From NCBI GenBank assembly GCA_000333855.2, contig CM007334.1:130942-194941 (forward strand): a DNA stretch of 64,000 nucleotides, given 5' to 3'. Of the stretch, positions 50,787 through 61,300 are shown one piece after another (the first letter of the stretch is position 1; each line of letters starts with the position of its first letter). Under the pieces are notes generated by a model. It was not told the DNA's origin. It ran no database searches and saw nothing but the letters and a program-made list of their open reading frames with translations. The stretch comes from Endotrypanum monterogeii (lineage: Eukaryota; Euglenozoa; Kinetoplastea; Trypanosomatida; Trypanosomatidae). A program made the position numbers and the translations under genes.

Positions 50787-51055
50787 CCAATGCTTAGGAG
50801 CGCATCCCTGCTTCCCCCTTCCTCCTCCACGCATGTTGCCCTAGGTCCGAGGGAATACTGAAGGGAACAAAGAGGAGGGAGGTGGGGGGGAGAGATGGAA
50901 TGTGTGGCCAGGAAACACTTTGATATGGCGAGCACGGCGGAGTAACGCATGCTAAAGATGAATCATACATCACGCTAGAGAAGAGGAGGCTTTGCCTGAC
51001 TGGTGCAGCCAGGGGGGAGGGGAGGGGCAACCCGGACACCGTACAAAAAAAAAAA
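50513..51055. repeat. 534-bp direct tandem repeat, unit 2
   Basis: Second unit, directly abutting unit 1, with a longer CA microsatellite (about 50756-50784). It ends in an A-run like unit 1 does. Confidence 0.9.
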
Positions 51056-51153
51056 AAGGAACGCCGCTGACCATCGGCATGCGAGAAGAAACGTTGCTGG
51101 CCTTTGACGAATACACAAATCAGTACTGTAATATGTTGTGCACGGTCATGTAG

Positions 51154-52596
51154 TTAAAGGGGCCTCAGATTTGACACTCTCGTGGGGTCACCACAGGCTC
51201 GACTGCAACAATAGGTCTCGCGCTCGTCCGTGATTGCTCCGTTTGCTGCGACCGTCTCTACAGATCGTTCCAGTAAGACACCCACGCGCAGCTCTGGCAA
51301 GTAGCCGTGTGCACCGATGGTGTGGCCGTAAACGCCGCCTTCGAAGGCGGCTGTCGCGTCCCTGCCCACGTAGGCGAGCAAGACTGCACGGCCGCCAGGG
51401 TGCGTATTGACCCAATTGATCGCCTTCCCTGCTGCCGACCGCGCCGAGTCCATGGCGATTGGCCGCTCGAGGTCTAACACGTAGTCATGCAGCACTATCA
51501 GCTTGCGCCCCCGCTTCACCTCCGCACGCACGTCGTCCCACGTGTACTCCGCATTGGTTGGTAAATCCAGCCGCTTCACTTCCTCGGTCGCCGCCGCGAG
51601 CGCACGCTCGCGTGTGCGCACCTCCTGCGTCGCCACGGTGCGGGCGATCACGTTGTCGGGCGTGCGCTGAAGGTTGTCGCAGAATCCGAGAAAACTGCAT
51701 GTAGAGATACACCATTTTGTTACATCGATGTGGTACCAACGATAGCCGTTGCGGTAGTCGTTCGGGAACTGGTGGTGGTAGTTGTGGTATCCCTCGCCCC
51801 ACGTCAGGAGGGAAAAAAGCAAGCAGTCGCAGGGTGTCATGTTATCTGCGTACGGCTGCGAAGCACCGAACCAGTTCATGTGAGCGAGACTGTTCACAAA
51901 GAAGACGGCATGATGCGTGAGGTGGATGCGAAACATGACAGCCCAGACAAACGATGACACCCATTCACCCGTTGAGGCGGCGCTGAGCACCATCGGAAGA
52001 ACGACGCCGATAGTGGCCGCGATCACTGCGAAGTACTTCCGCTGAAATTCTACTACGAGGCTTTGCTTGAGGTCTGACACATCTGCGTCGCCGAGCAGTT
52101 CGTAGTCCATGCGCATCACGAGCCATCCGATGTGCGAGAAGAGAAAGCCGCGTGTGGCGTCGTACGGGTCCTTGGACGTGTCCGTAAACTTGTGGTGGAT
52201 GCGGTGGTTACGTGCCCACCACTTGATGGACCCCTGGAATGTCGCAGCGCCGAGGTAGGCGCACATCCACTGCATTGACTGTCCGGCGGTGTAGGCACGG
52301 TGCGAGAAGAGGCGGTGGTATCCGGCCGAGCTGCCAGCTGCACCAAAGAGGAGATAAAACAGGATTCCCCAGGACACAACCGGGAGTGGTGCTGGGACGC
52401 GCAGCAAGAAGCCGATGGCCGAGACGATCATGGGAACAGCGATAACGGCCATGGCAATCCAGTTGTACTGGAAGTTGCCCTTTGTCCATTGCGGAGGCTC
52501 ACGTTGTTCCTTAGCGATCTTGTGTGTATGCGCGGCGAAGGAAAAGACACGATGATAGAGCTGCCGCCATCTGATCCGAGTAGGGAGGGATAACAT
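51154..52596 (-). CDS. Delta-9-type fatty-acyl desaturase with C-terminal cytochrome b5, copy 2
   Basis: The intact protein has 480 residues from the ATG at 52596; the frame is open upstream only to a GTG. It is a membrane desaturase with its own electron donor, as in yeast Ole1. Histidine boxes HRLFSH (94-99), HRIHH (131-135) and HNYHH (271-275) should bind the di-iron centre, and hydrophobic segments flank them. A linker with a charged helix (about 315-345) leads to a cytochrome b5 domain (about 352-442) with YTWDDV, the axial-ligand motif HPGG (399-402) and GRDATAAFEGG. It would insert a cis double bond into acyl-CoA at the ER; delta-9 specificity is inferred from the Ole1-like layout. Copy 1 at 44867-45988 lacks the in-frame cytochrome b5. 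The C-terminal ~38 residues after VGVLLE have no counterpart in copy 1. Confidence 0.9.
   Translation of the reverse strand: MLSLPTRIRWRQLYHRVFSFAAHTHKIAKEQREPPQWTKGNFQYNWIAMAVIAVPMIVSAIGFLLRVPAPLPVVSWGILFYLLFGAAGSSAGYHRLFSHRAYTAGQSMQWMCAYLGAATFQGSIKWWARNHRIHHKFTDTSKDPYDATRGFLFSHIGWLVMRMDYELLGDADVSDLKQSLVVEFQRKYFAVIAATIGVVLPMVLSAASTGEWVSSFVWAVMFRIHLTHHAVFFVNSLAHMNWFGASQPYADNMTPCDCLLFSLLTWGEGYHNYHHQFPNDYRNGYRWYHIDVTKWCISTCSFLGFCDNLQRTPDNVIARTVATQEVRTRERALAAATEEVKRLDLPTNAEYTWDDVRAEVKRGRKLIVLHDYVLDLERPIAMDSARSAAGKAINWVNTHPGGRAVLLAYVGRDATAAFEGGVYGHTIGAHGYLPELRVGVLLERSVETVAANGAITDERETYCCSRACGDPTRVSNLRPL
51268..52320 (-). repeat. Desaturase paralogue blocks shared with 44650-45703
   Basis: Counterpart of the mosaic described at 44650-45703. 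Divergent islands here are at about 51799-51818, 51891-52014 and 52242-52247. Confidence 0.8.
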
Positions 52597-53114
52597 TTGC
52601 CGAGAAAGCCGGTACGGGGATGGACGAGTACAGACGAAGAGGTGTGTGTCTGTGTGTGTGTGTGTGTGTGAAGGGGTGGAGGAACCGAGGCACACAAGCC
52701 AAGAACGATGCTAGCACACCTCAACGAGAATATGTAGCAGTGGAGGGAGTGGCGAGGATGAGATCGGAGGCGCAGGGAAAAGTTGAGGAGATGATAAGAG
52801 GCTCCGGGCAGCATAAGGGGATGAGCCACACATTCCGACGTTGTAGCACCTTTCCAGGTTGCTTCCGATAGCCCCCCCCCTTTTTTTTTTCTCGGGTCAT
52901 CTTGTCAGCGATGCGTTCTTTGATATGATCGCTTTTGTTTCTGTTTAAAAATTTTTCTTTTTTCCTCACGTGAGGGCACGTTCGTGGGGAGGATGCAAAA
53001 GCGTATTTTCCTCGCTTCAGCTTTTACACGTACACAAGGAAACGCATACGCTATTCTTCGGGGTTGTGTGAGAGCAACAGAACGGTATGCCAGCGCCGGT
53101 ACACGCACACACAT

Positions 53115-53151
<37 letters not shown>

Positions 53152-53190
53152 CCTCATCTCCCCCTTTCCCCAATTCTTGCTTATAGAGGA

Positions 53191-53222
<32 letters not shown>

Positions 53223-53753
53223 GTGGGGGTGGGGGAAGGGTCATCCAGAAAGGAGGAGAAAGGGGGCGTCGATAAAGAATGAGGGAAAATAGTGCCACCA
53301 AGCATACATGGCGAGGGCACCTCTAATTCACGGGACAGAGGGCGAAGAACCATGATCAAACACAAAACAAAACGAACATCCACCACGTATCTTTCCCGCA
53401 CCGCACGTAGAGTTTTCCTAGAGAACATTTCATTTCTCGTAAAGCGCTTTGTCCTTTCCACCGAAAAAAAGAAAAAAAATATCCACACGCGGACCAGCGG
53501 CGCAGCAGCAGGTGTGCGGACGCAACAGGGCGACAGCGACAACGACAGTCAATAAATATTTCTTTTGAAAAATAATGAGGTGAGGAAATGCCGCATCACC
53601 GGAAGGGGCGAGGTACCAGAGGCATCACGATGCAGACACCTCGTCTAGATGGGGAAGCTCGTTTTTGAAGTGCACGGATGTGCTCATAGGATTGCCGCCG
53701 CCACAGAGATCGGCGCGGCTTCCGCGACAATGCTCGACGTATTGGGTGATGGC
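52597..53753. other. Intergenic region
   Basis: No gene is supported. A TG run lies at about 52640-52668, a TA run at about 53119-53148 and a GA run at about 53185-53222. On the - strand this is the 3' flank of the K+ channel paralogue and the upstream region of desaturase copy 2. Confidence 0.65.
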
Positions 53754-55253
53754 TCATGAATCCACCTCTGTAGACGAAAGAAGTCCCTTTGGCGTCATGC
53801 GCTCCGCCTGGTGGATCAGCGTGGTGAGGGTTTTCTCTAGGCGGGCGAGTGTCATCATGATGTCGTCGGGCATCGCGGACGTGTCGGCGATAGTGCTCGG
53901 AGGGTAGAGACCTCGGAAAGGGACGTCCAGGTTCAACGGTGGCACGAGCGGTTGCGTGCTGGCACTGTCTGTGTGATTTGGTTTCGAGTCTGAGTGATGA
54001 GGTGATGGCAGCGCCTGTACTGACTTTCTTTTCATTTCCCTGAAAAAAGAAAAGGAGCGCCGGCGCGAGGCGCTACGGGGGGTTCCGCTGCTAGTGAACA
54101 TGGCTGAGATTCCCGGCGAACGTGGGGACATAGAGGGCGTGCTGCTTGCAGATGACCGGCGACTCAGCGCGGTCAGGGTGTCATCGAAGGTGTAGGTAGA
54201 GCGGAGGAAGGCTACCTCAGCCTTGACAAACTCTCGGCGGAGGGACCGAAAGAAACAGGCTTGGTTGCTCAGCAGTAGCGCATTGAACTGAATGGAAAGT
54301 TGGTTACGCTTCCCACGCTTTGCGACGTGCAGCTTCCACGCGCGCTGAACGGTGCGGGCTGCCTCTCCAGGAATTTGCGCGCACAGTTTGTTGGTGCGGA
54401 AAAGCATGTATAGATTGCGTTCGGCCGGACTGACGCGGATCAGCGCGTGCATCATGCTGACACACCAGGCAATAACGAGGAGCCCCAAGCACCAGGCGAG
54501 GAAGGCCGTGAACCGCCCCACCGATGTCGATGGCACGACATCGCTGTACCCAGCGAAACCCATCGTAGAGGAGCAGAAGTACACGGCATCTGCATAGCTG
54601 ACTTTCTCCGCCTTGCTGTAAAGCATGGCCAGCCCGAGCCACGCCACCGTTAGGCCGCACATCGTTGTGATGGCATGCTGAAGTACGAAGGTGGTGCGGA
54701 AGAGGTACATGTAAGTGAAGCGATACCCACAGAGAGATGCCACAGCGCGCTTGAACACACTCTGCGTGGTCAGGCGCGTGAGGTACAGAACGTAAACATA
54801 CGATCGCAGTATGATCAAGCTGTCTAACATCTGTGCCCAAGAGGCCGTGCTCGTAACACCGGGAGGCGCCATGATGATCCAAACCAGCATCTCACAAAGC
54901 ATCAGAGACACATAAGGTGAGTGCAGCAGGTTCACCGTGTGCTGTGCTGGGTTGGTCACACCTGCAAAGCGTGCCTTGATGTGGTAGATGAGGACGATGC
55001 ACACCTCACCAGCCAGAGAGAGCACTAACATGAGACTGTGCAGTAAAATATTTCCTGTGTGCGTGCTCACCTGGAAGAGGGATAATATGTAGCACAGAAA
55101 GGCAAGAAATGCCATCATGCCTCTGAGCCAGCAGTGGTTTGCCTGGCTCTGCTCGAGGGGGACAAGCCGCTGTCTCACCAGGCTCGACGTAGGCGGCACA
55201 GCCGTCGGCGCCTGTGCCTGCGCCAGTTTGTCGATACGTGCTCGCAGCTCCAT
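53754..55253 (-). CDS. SK-like K+ channel paralogue with non-canonical selectivity filter
   Basis: The 499-residue channel subunit has six predicted membrane helices within about 45-275 and a pore loop near 218-242. The family is the small-conductance Ca2+-activated (SK)-like type. The expected filter T-[LV]-G-[YF]-G-D is replaced by STMGFAGYSDVVPST (about 229-243): relative to TLGYGD there are two extra residues and Ser in place of the second Gly. After the last helix, ARTVQRAWKLHVAKRG (about 298-313) is an IQ-like segment in the position of the SK calmodulin-binding domain. The C-terminal ~150 residues are Ser/Pro-rich. It lies next to, and in the same direction as, a paralogue with a normal filter. 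A heteromer, like the T. brucei TbK1/TbK2 channel, is a reasonable inference. The start is ATG at 55253, directly preceded by an in-frame GTG. Confidence 0.8.
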   Translation of the reverse strand: MELRARIDKLAQAQAPTAVPPTSSLVRQRLVPLEQSQANHCWLRGMMAFLAFLCYILSLFQVSTHTGNILLHSLMLVLSLAGEVCIVLIYHIKARFAGVTNPAQHTVNLLHSPYVSLMLCEMLVWIIMAPPGVTSTASWAQMLDSLIILRSYVYVLYLTRLTTQSVFKRAVASLCGYRFTYMYLFRTTFVLQHAITTMCGLTVAWLGLAMLYSKAEKVSYADAVYFCSSTMGFAGYSDVVPSTSVGRFTAFLAWCLGLLVIAWCVSMMHALIRVSPAERNLYMLFRTNKLCAQIPGEAARTVQRAWKLHVAKRGKRNQLSIQFNALLLSNQACFFRSLRREFVKAEVAFLRSTYTFDDTLTALSRRSSASSTPSMSPRSPGISAMFTSSGTPRSASRRRSFSFFREMKRKSVQALPSPHHSDSKPNHTDSASTQPLVPPLNLDVPFRGLYPPSTIADTSAMPDDIMMTLARLEKTLTTLIHQAERMTPKGLLSSTEVDS

Positions 55254-56696
55254 CACTTAACACTAGGATTCAAATGTAGAAAACACCCAAATCGATACGA
55301 GCCCCACTCGTATCACTTGTGCCTTCGGTGCTCACCAAAGCCTCGACGTGCCGCGGTGCCAAATCCTAAAAAAAAAAAAGAATATGCAACACCACACAAC
55401 AGAGGGGTGCGTATATATATATATATATATATATATAAAGGAATGAAGTCTAGTCTCTCAGTGGGCGCGAGCCAGGTGGGGGAGGGGGGGGGGGTAGGTC
55501 AAGTAAAGAAAGCGGTTGTGTAGGCGACAGTTTTCTCACCTGAAAGGAGGAGGAGGAGGTGATCTGTGTGTGTGTATGTAGTCTGGTAGAGTGATGCGAG
55601 AGCGTGAGCCCTGAAAAGAAAAAAAAAACAGGAGGAGGTCTGCATGTACGCACTATGGAGGACAAGGGCTTGCTTGCGTGGACTGCGCCTTGGGCACATG
55701 ATACTGGAAAAGTTGTCGTTGTTATTCATCCTGTGCCACCGCACGAAAGGAGGCCTTCACATCGCTACAGCGTTTTGTTCGTCCGGCAGCACTGCATCAC
55801 TCACCTGTTCCCAATTGGAAGAAAAAATCCGAATTCTGCCCCGACACGAACCATTCCGTGAATCCTCAAAAATATGTCCTCTCGTTCCCCCTCTCTCCTC
55901 CCTTTCCTTACTTTTTCTAAGAAAGAAAAAAAATAATAAAAAAGGATAGCGAGCTGCTACATGTGCCGTGCCAGACGCCATCTACGGAGGCGAAAGACAA
56001 ACGTACACATACACATACATATGTATATGTATAGAGAGGGAGGCAGAGAGCAGACACTCAAGGAGACGGTTCCACGTACATTTATTGTATTTCCTTCTTA
56101 ATCGATAGCGGCGTCCATCGTTGATTAAAAAAAAAAAACTCTCCTCTCCACCCCTCCTCCCCCCCCTTGTGAACGGCGACACAAAAACAAACAAACGAGC
56201 AATATGAAAGGAAAACAACGAAACAAATGTACACAGGAAAAAAAAATGGAATAAAATAAGTCACGATAGTCCGTTCAGGCAACATCGGAGGAGCCACCAC
56301 GAAAAAAAAAAAAATAATAATACGTGTGCGTATGCGTGCTGGCATTTAGGTGGATTTTACTATTTCTGGATGATCATCACCGTGGTTTTTTTTTTCCCCT
56401 CAAAGGGGGGTGCGCAGAAACAATGTGTCGCGATTCCGTCAGCGCATACTCAAAACAGAGGTTTATAGGGTGGTGTATGTGTGTGCTTGATGGGGGCGAG
56501 AGGAAGGAGATGACAGTCGGAGGTACGACGATAAAGCCATATCGAGATTTTCAGCGCCCTGTGTTGGTGTTGCCCACCGGAGAGCCCATTCCCCCCCTCC
56601 TACGAAGAGGGCGGCTATGTTTTTTTTTGGGGGATCGTTTTTCTTTTTTTCTTTTCATGCCGCATTCTGTACCCATCGCACCGGCAGTTGTCTTCT
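55254..56696. other. Intergenic region with a hairpin near the channel start
   Basis: No gene is supported. An 8-bp perfect hairpin sits at 55294-55314, 41 bases from the channel start codon. A TA run lies at about 55413-55436, a G-run at about 55481-55493 and several A-runs further on. Confidence 0.65.
55294..55314 (-). promoter_or_regulatory. Perfect inverted repeat upstream of the channel gene
   Basis: GATACGAG and CTCGTATC form an 8-bp stem around a 5-base loop. It would fall in the 5' UTR if the splice acceptor lies upstream. A regulatory role is speculative. Confidence 0.5.
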
Positions 56697-58367
56697 TCAG
56701 ACATGAGAGACAGCCATGCTGGGGGGCTGTGTCGCGGTCACAGCACTCATGGCATCTAGTAGCTCGGCCAGGCGGGAGCACTTCTGTTCCAGTTGCGCCA
56801 CCCGGTCTCTCCACTGCGCCTTCTCTGCCACGAACTCGGTCGAGGGTCTGCTGCTGACCTTCGGGTCCATCGGAAGCTCCATGTCGATGTGCTCTAGAGA
56901 GTCGTCGGGGAGAAAAATAATAGATTCGATGTCGCGACGCGACAACGATGAGGCTGGAAGATCACGATGTTGGAGGGCAAGGTGCACACGATCCACGTCC
57001 TTGATTCTCTGCAACTTCCGAGCCGCCTGGTGTGTTGCGTGCAGGTACGCATTATACTGATAAGCGGAGAGTCCTGTGAGTGGGTGAATATTTGTCTCCT
57101 GTAGGGTGCGCTTCGCGTTGTTTAGCTGCTGCCGGGTGCGCCGAAGCGCGGCGATCATGTGAGTCAGAACCCAGGAAAGGGCGAGCGTGTATACTTTATG
57201 CTTGAAGGACGGCGCGTGCGCTTGGACCTTGCGCGCCTTGTGCAGCCGCCAGGCCAGCTGAATGACACGTGCAGAGCGACTGCGGAGAGTGTGCACAAGA
57301 TCGTGACATGTCATCAGCGTCTGCATGTTGTGCGAACGCTCTGACGCCTGCAGAAGTCCGTACATTGTAGTAATCAAGAAGGCCATGATAATGTTGCTCG
57401 CGATCCAGGCGATAAAGGTGACCGCGCGGCCTCCGAGTGTCGAGGGGGTGATGTCGCCGTACCCCAGCGTTGCCAGCGACTGGAAAGAGAACCACATGGC
57501 ATCACCAAGGGAGATATTTTGGGTGGTACCAAAAAACAGGAAGCCGATCGTCAGCCACGTGCACAAAGTGACAGCCATCACAACGCGTGCCTTGTTGTGA
57601 ATGAGCCCAGTGCGGATGAGAAAGGAGGTGGACAAGGGCAGATCGCTGATGGCGGACATCGTCCTGCAAAATGTGCGGTACACATACATGGCATTGTTCA
57701 GGTACACGACAACGGCGTACAGACGAATAAAGATGAAGTAATTCAGCAAACTGAAAAAATCTTTGCCAAACAACACAAAAGGTGGCGTCTGGATGTTCCA
57801 CAAGACAATTTCTGCCGCCATGTGGAGAAAGTAGGGCGAGGTAAAAATATTGCGCCCCTCAAAGAGTACATTTGTCAAGCCAGAGAACTGTGCCTTGATC
57901 TGATACGTCTTGCATATGACAAGGGTGGCCGCCTGGGAGACGACGAAGATGGTGGAGTTCACCAACACCGCTGATTTCCCAAAACTTAGCAGGGAAAGAA
58001 TGAAGACAGCGATCGCAAGGAGTGCCTGTACCCCGCGCAGCCAGCGGTGATAGACGGAAAGAATCTCTAACGCAGCTAGTTCCTTTGCCACCGCCTTCGG
58101 CGGTGCCTTCTGGTACCTGACATCAATGTACAGGTCATCCTTGAGGAAATGTTTGATGCGACGCCCCAGGAGTCGCGGCCCTTTGGTGATGGAGCGCTTG
58201 ACTTTCGAGAATGTGCTGCGACGCTGCCTCGAGACGATGGTGACGCCGTCGGGGGTGGCCGTCGCCGCCGAAGGACTGTCCTTCTGCTCAGGCGATGACG
58301 CGGATTTCTGCACGTAGATGTCCTCACTACCGCCCCCAGCGGGCGCTGAGGGCGATCTGGAAAGCAT
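56697..58367 (-). CDS. SK-like K+ channel with canonical TLGYGD filter and IQ motif
   Basis: The 556-residue subunit has a cytosolic N-terminus of about 110 residues, six predicted membrane helices (about 110-345) and a pore with the canonical K+ filter TLGYGD (300-305) followed by ITPSTLGG. Just after the last helix, IQLAWRLHKAR (369-379) fits the IQ consensus I-Q-x3-R-x4-R, so calmodulin binding is likely. This is where SK channels carry their calmodulin-binding domain. A coiled-coil segment closes the C-terminus (near 515-545, AQLEQKCSRLAELL). The fourth helix region (FIFIRLYAVVVYL) has few positive charges, which argues against strong voltage sensing. The downstream neighbour at 53754-55253 is a paralogue of similar plan, and the two may form one heteromeric channel. 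The start is the ATG at 58367. Confidence 0.88.
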   Translation of the reverse strand: MLSRSPSAPAGGGSEDIYVQKSASSPEQKDSPSAATATPDGVTIVSRQRRSTFSKVKRSITKGPRLLGRRIKHFLKDDLYIDVRYQKAPPKAVAKELAALEILSVYHRWLRGVQALLAIAVFILSLLSFGKSAVLVNSTIFVVSQAATLVICKTYQIKAQFSGLTNVLFEGRNIFTSPYFLHMAAEIVLWNIQTPPFVLFGKDFFSLLNYFIFIRLYAVVVYLNNAMYVYRTFCRTMSAISDLPLSTSFLIRTGLIHNKARVVMAVTLCTWLTIGFLFFGTTQNISLGDAMWFSFQSLATLGYGDITPSTLGGRAVTFIAWIASNIIMAFLITTMYGLLQASERSHNMQTLMTCHDLVHTLRSRSARVIQLAWRLHKARKVQAHAPSFKHKVYTLALSWVLTHMIAALRRTRQQLNNAKRTLQETNIHPLTGLSAYQYNAYLHATHQAARKLQRIKDVDRVHLALQHRDLPASSLSRRDIESIIFLPDDSLEHIDMELPMDPKVSSRPSTEFVAEKAQWRDRVAQLEQKCSRLAELLDAMSAVTATQPPSMAVSHV

Positions 58368-61300
58368 CGTAGGGCACCGAGGTGGGGTGTCAGCAGGTGC
58401 TCAGTTGTCACGCTAGTATGTGCGCTTTCCTGTGAAAGTGCTGGAGGAGGGAGAGAAAGGGGAGCGGGCAGAAGGGTGGGGTGGGTTGGGGGTCCAATAC
58501 ACGCCGCATGCACTGCAAGTGAGCTGCTCTCTTTGTTATTGCAGGTGCTACCGTTGGGGCGGAGTGGAGAGGAGGGAGGGAGGGAGGGAGGGAGGGGGGA
58601 CCCACGAGCGCGTGAAGAGAAAGGGGTAGGGGGGGAATAGAAAATAATACGCGTGAAGGAAATGCAAGGACATCAGCTGATGGGTACAGGAGTGGCTGGT
58701 GGGCACCATTTCCTTTCCTCATCACCACTGATGCACACTACTTATATATATATATATATATTGGTTCTTCACTCATGGAGGCCGATACCTGTCCCCCCCC
58801 CAAAAAAAAAAACACAGCCCCTTCATCGAGTGGTGATGACATAAACGAGGCACGCTGAGGCATATGTACCTCCCCCACCTCCTCGCACCATCCAAATGCC
58901 CCCCGAGGCAAAAGGCATCAGGAGAGGGGGTCGCGTGCCACAGATTGCCCACACGATTTGTGGGATTCCTCAATTTTTTTTTTTCTTTGTTGTGTCACTG
59001 GAGATGACAATGGAATGTTGGGGCCAAGCAACCTGCGAGGGAGGGCAGAACTAGGGTGTGTCAACTCAGTCTCGCCACCACCCGAGAGGGGGGTTGGTGA
59101 GGAGGACATAAGTGTGCGTACGCGCAGGTATACACATGTTGCCGTTATCTTTCAGAGCCCTGATGATGGCGGAACATTTGGTGGGGTGGCCACAATTGAG
59201 AGGAAACTACGTAGGTTAGTGGGTACAATGTCGATAGGTCTGAGTTATAAAATCATGCAGACATCAGCATGCTTCACCCACATGTCATCTAGTGGAACAC
59301 ACACACACACATATATATATAAATATATACGGATGAAGACGCCGAATGAGGTTTTAAATGAAGCCACAGTTGTAGAAAGAGAAGTGGGGGAAGGAAATAC
59401 CTCGAAATAAACAAGCAAGAAAACCAACAGAAAAAAAAAAATGAAAAACGCCGCACTCCCCCCCCCCAAAAAAAAAACACAAATCCTTCACACATAGTCG
59501 AAGTTGGTCTAAGTGCGTGTGTGTGACTTTGTTGTGGACTTAGTATCGCGCAAGTCAACAAGTACAAAAATGCTATATATATATATATATATATATATAC
59601 TGCAAAAAGAAGCGCGCCGGAGTCACCGCTGTAGAGCACGTGGGGTGCAAGGGAAGGGGGAAGAGACACACACAATACCCGACAGCACACTCACAAGGAC
59701 AAACATACTGACTCTCCAATATATAGGAGAAAGGGCACACTTCAATCTATCCGCCTCCCCATTTTGTTGCCTCTGGTGGATACTTCTGTTAAGCAAAAAA
59801 AAAAAACGATACAGATATACATATATATTCCGATCGCATTCACACAGAGGAGGTCGTGGTGATGGGGAGTGGGTGACTCAGTACGAAAAAAATATTTCCC
59901 AATCAAGTGAAGGGAAAATATAAATATAATATAATATATATATATATATTTTGACGAGATCAAAGGACAGACATATACGCACACTTATACATGCACACCC
60001 GCGAGTACGTTGGTGTGTGTGTGTGTGTGTGTGTGTATGTGTCTGTCTGTGGGGAAATGAGCGTGCATAGAGTCTCACAGATAATGTTCTTGGGAATGCT
60101 TATCACGATCGTTTGAGTACGAGGGAACAGCAAGGAAGGAATAGGAGCCAGCTGAGACCCCCAGGTTTCATACCAGAGCTTAGGAGGAGAAAAAGGGCGA
60201 GAATGAAAATTGATCACATGACTGAGATCAACGCAAGCAGGGCGGAGGAAAAAAAAAAACTCGACCGAAGGCAATGCAATATGCTATTCATGTATGTGAG
60301 ACGAATCCGCACACGCAGTGGCACCATGGCCTCAACAACAAAGAAAATTAGGTTGGGACGGAGATGGATGATGCGCCTTCGCATCGCACAAGTGGTAGGT
60401 ATGAAAAGACATTTAGGGGAGACAGGGGGAAGGCTACGCACCGAGTTTGTAAGCCCCCAAAACTGTATGACAAGTGAAAACATATCTAATGGAAAAAATA
60501 AAATGAAATGAAAATTCCCTCTCAAGCGAGGGTGTTCACCGGCAGAGACGTGGAAGGGAGATGGGGGCAGAGCGGCGACTGCAAAGAGGGGCGGTGGGTG
60601 GCTAGATCTGTAATAAAAGGGGTCAAATACCGAGAACAGAAACAATAACCGCTCAGCACAAGCGCCATGGTGTGCAAGCGCAGACGCTGGAAGAAGGAAG
60701 GGACAACGAATAATAAGTAAATGAATACTACATATATACATGTAGCTGCTCCTAAGGATAACGGCGAACAGTTACGCGAGTGCAGGGGAAAGAGACCACG
60801 GGGGAAGGGGGGGGGGTGGGATGCGGTAGGCGAAAAAAAAACAAAGGGTATCGAGTCGGGGGGCGGTTTCATGGCAGTATATATATATATANNNNNNNNN
60901 NNNNNNNNNNNNNNNNNNNNNNNNNNNNNNNNNNNNNNNNNNNNNNNNNNNNNNNNNNNNNNNNNNNNNNNNNNNNNNNNNNNNNNNNNNNNNNNNNNNN
61001 NNNNNNNNNNNNNNNNNNNNNNNNNNNNNNNNNNNNNNNNNNNNNNNNNNNNNNNNNNNNNNNNNNNNNNNNNNNNNNNNNNNNNNNNNNNNNNNNNNNN
61101 NNNNNNNNNNNNNNNNNNNNNNNNNNNNNNNNNNNNNNNNNNNNNNNNNNNNNNNNNNNNNNNNNNNNNNNNNNNNNNNNNNNNNNNNNNNNNNNNNNNN
61201 NNNNNNNNNNNNNNNNNNNNNNNNNNNNNNNNNNNNNNNNNNNNNNNNNNNNNNNNNNNNNNNNNNNNNNNNNNNNNNNNNNNNNNNNNNNNNNNNNNNN

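Larger units (their letters stand above)
48546..51153. other. Intergenic region with tandem duplication
   Basis: No gene is supported in 2.6 kb. The region is poor in structure up to about 49978 apart from A-runs, a TA/TTTA patch near 49515-49545 and short G-runs. It then contains a 534-base direct tandem duplication to about 51055. On the - strand this is the 3' flank of desaturase copy 2. Confidence 0.6.
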
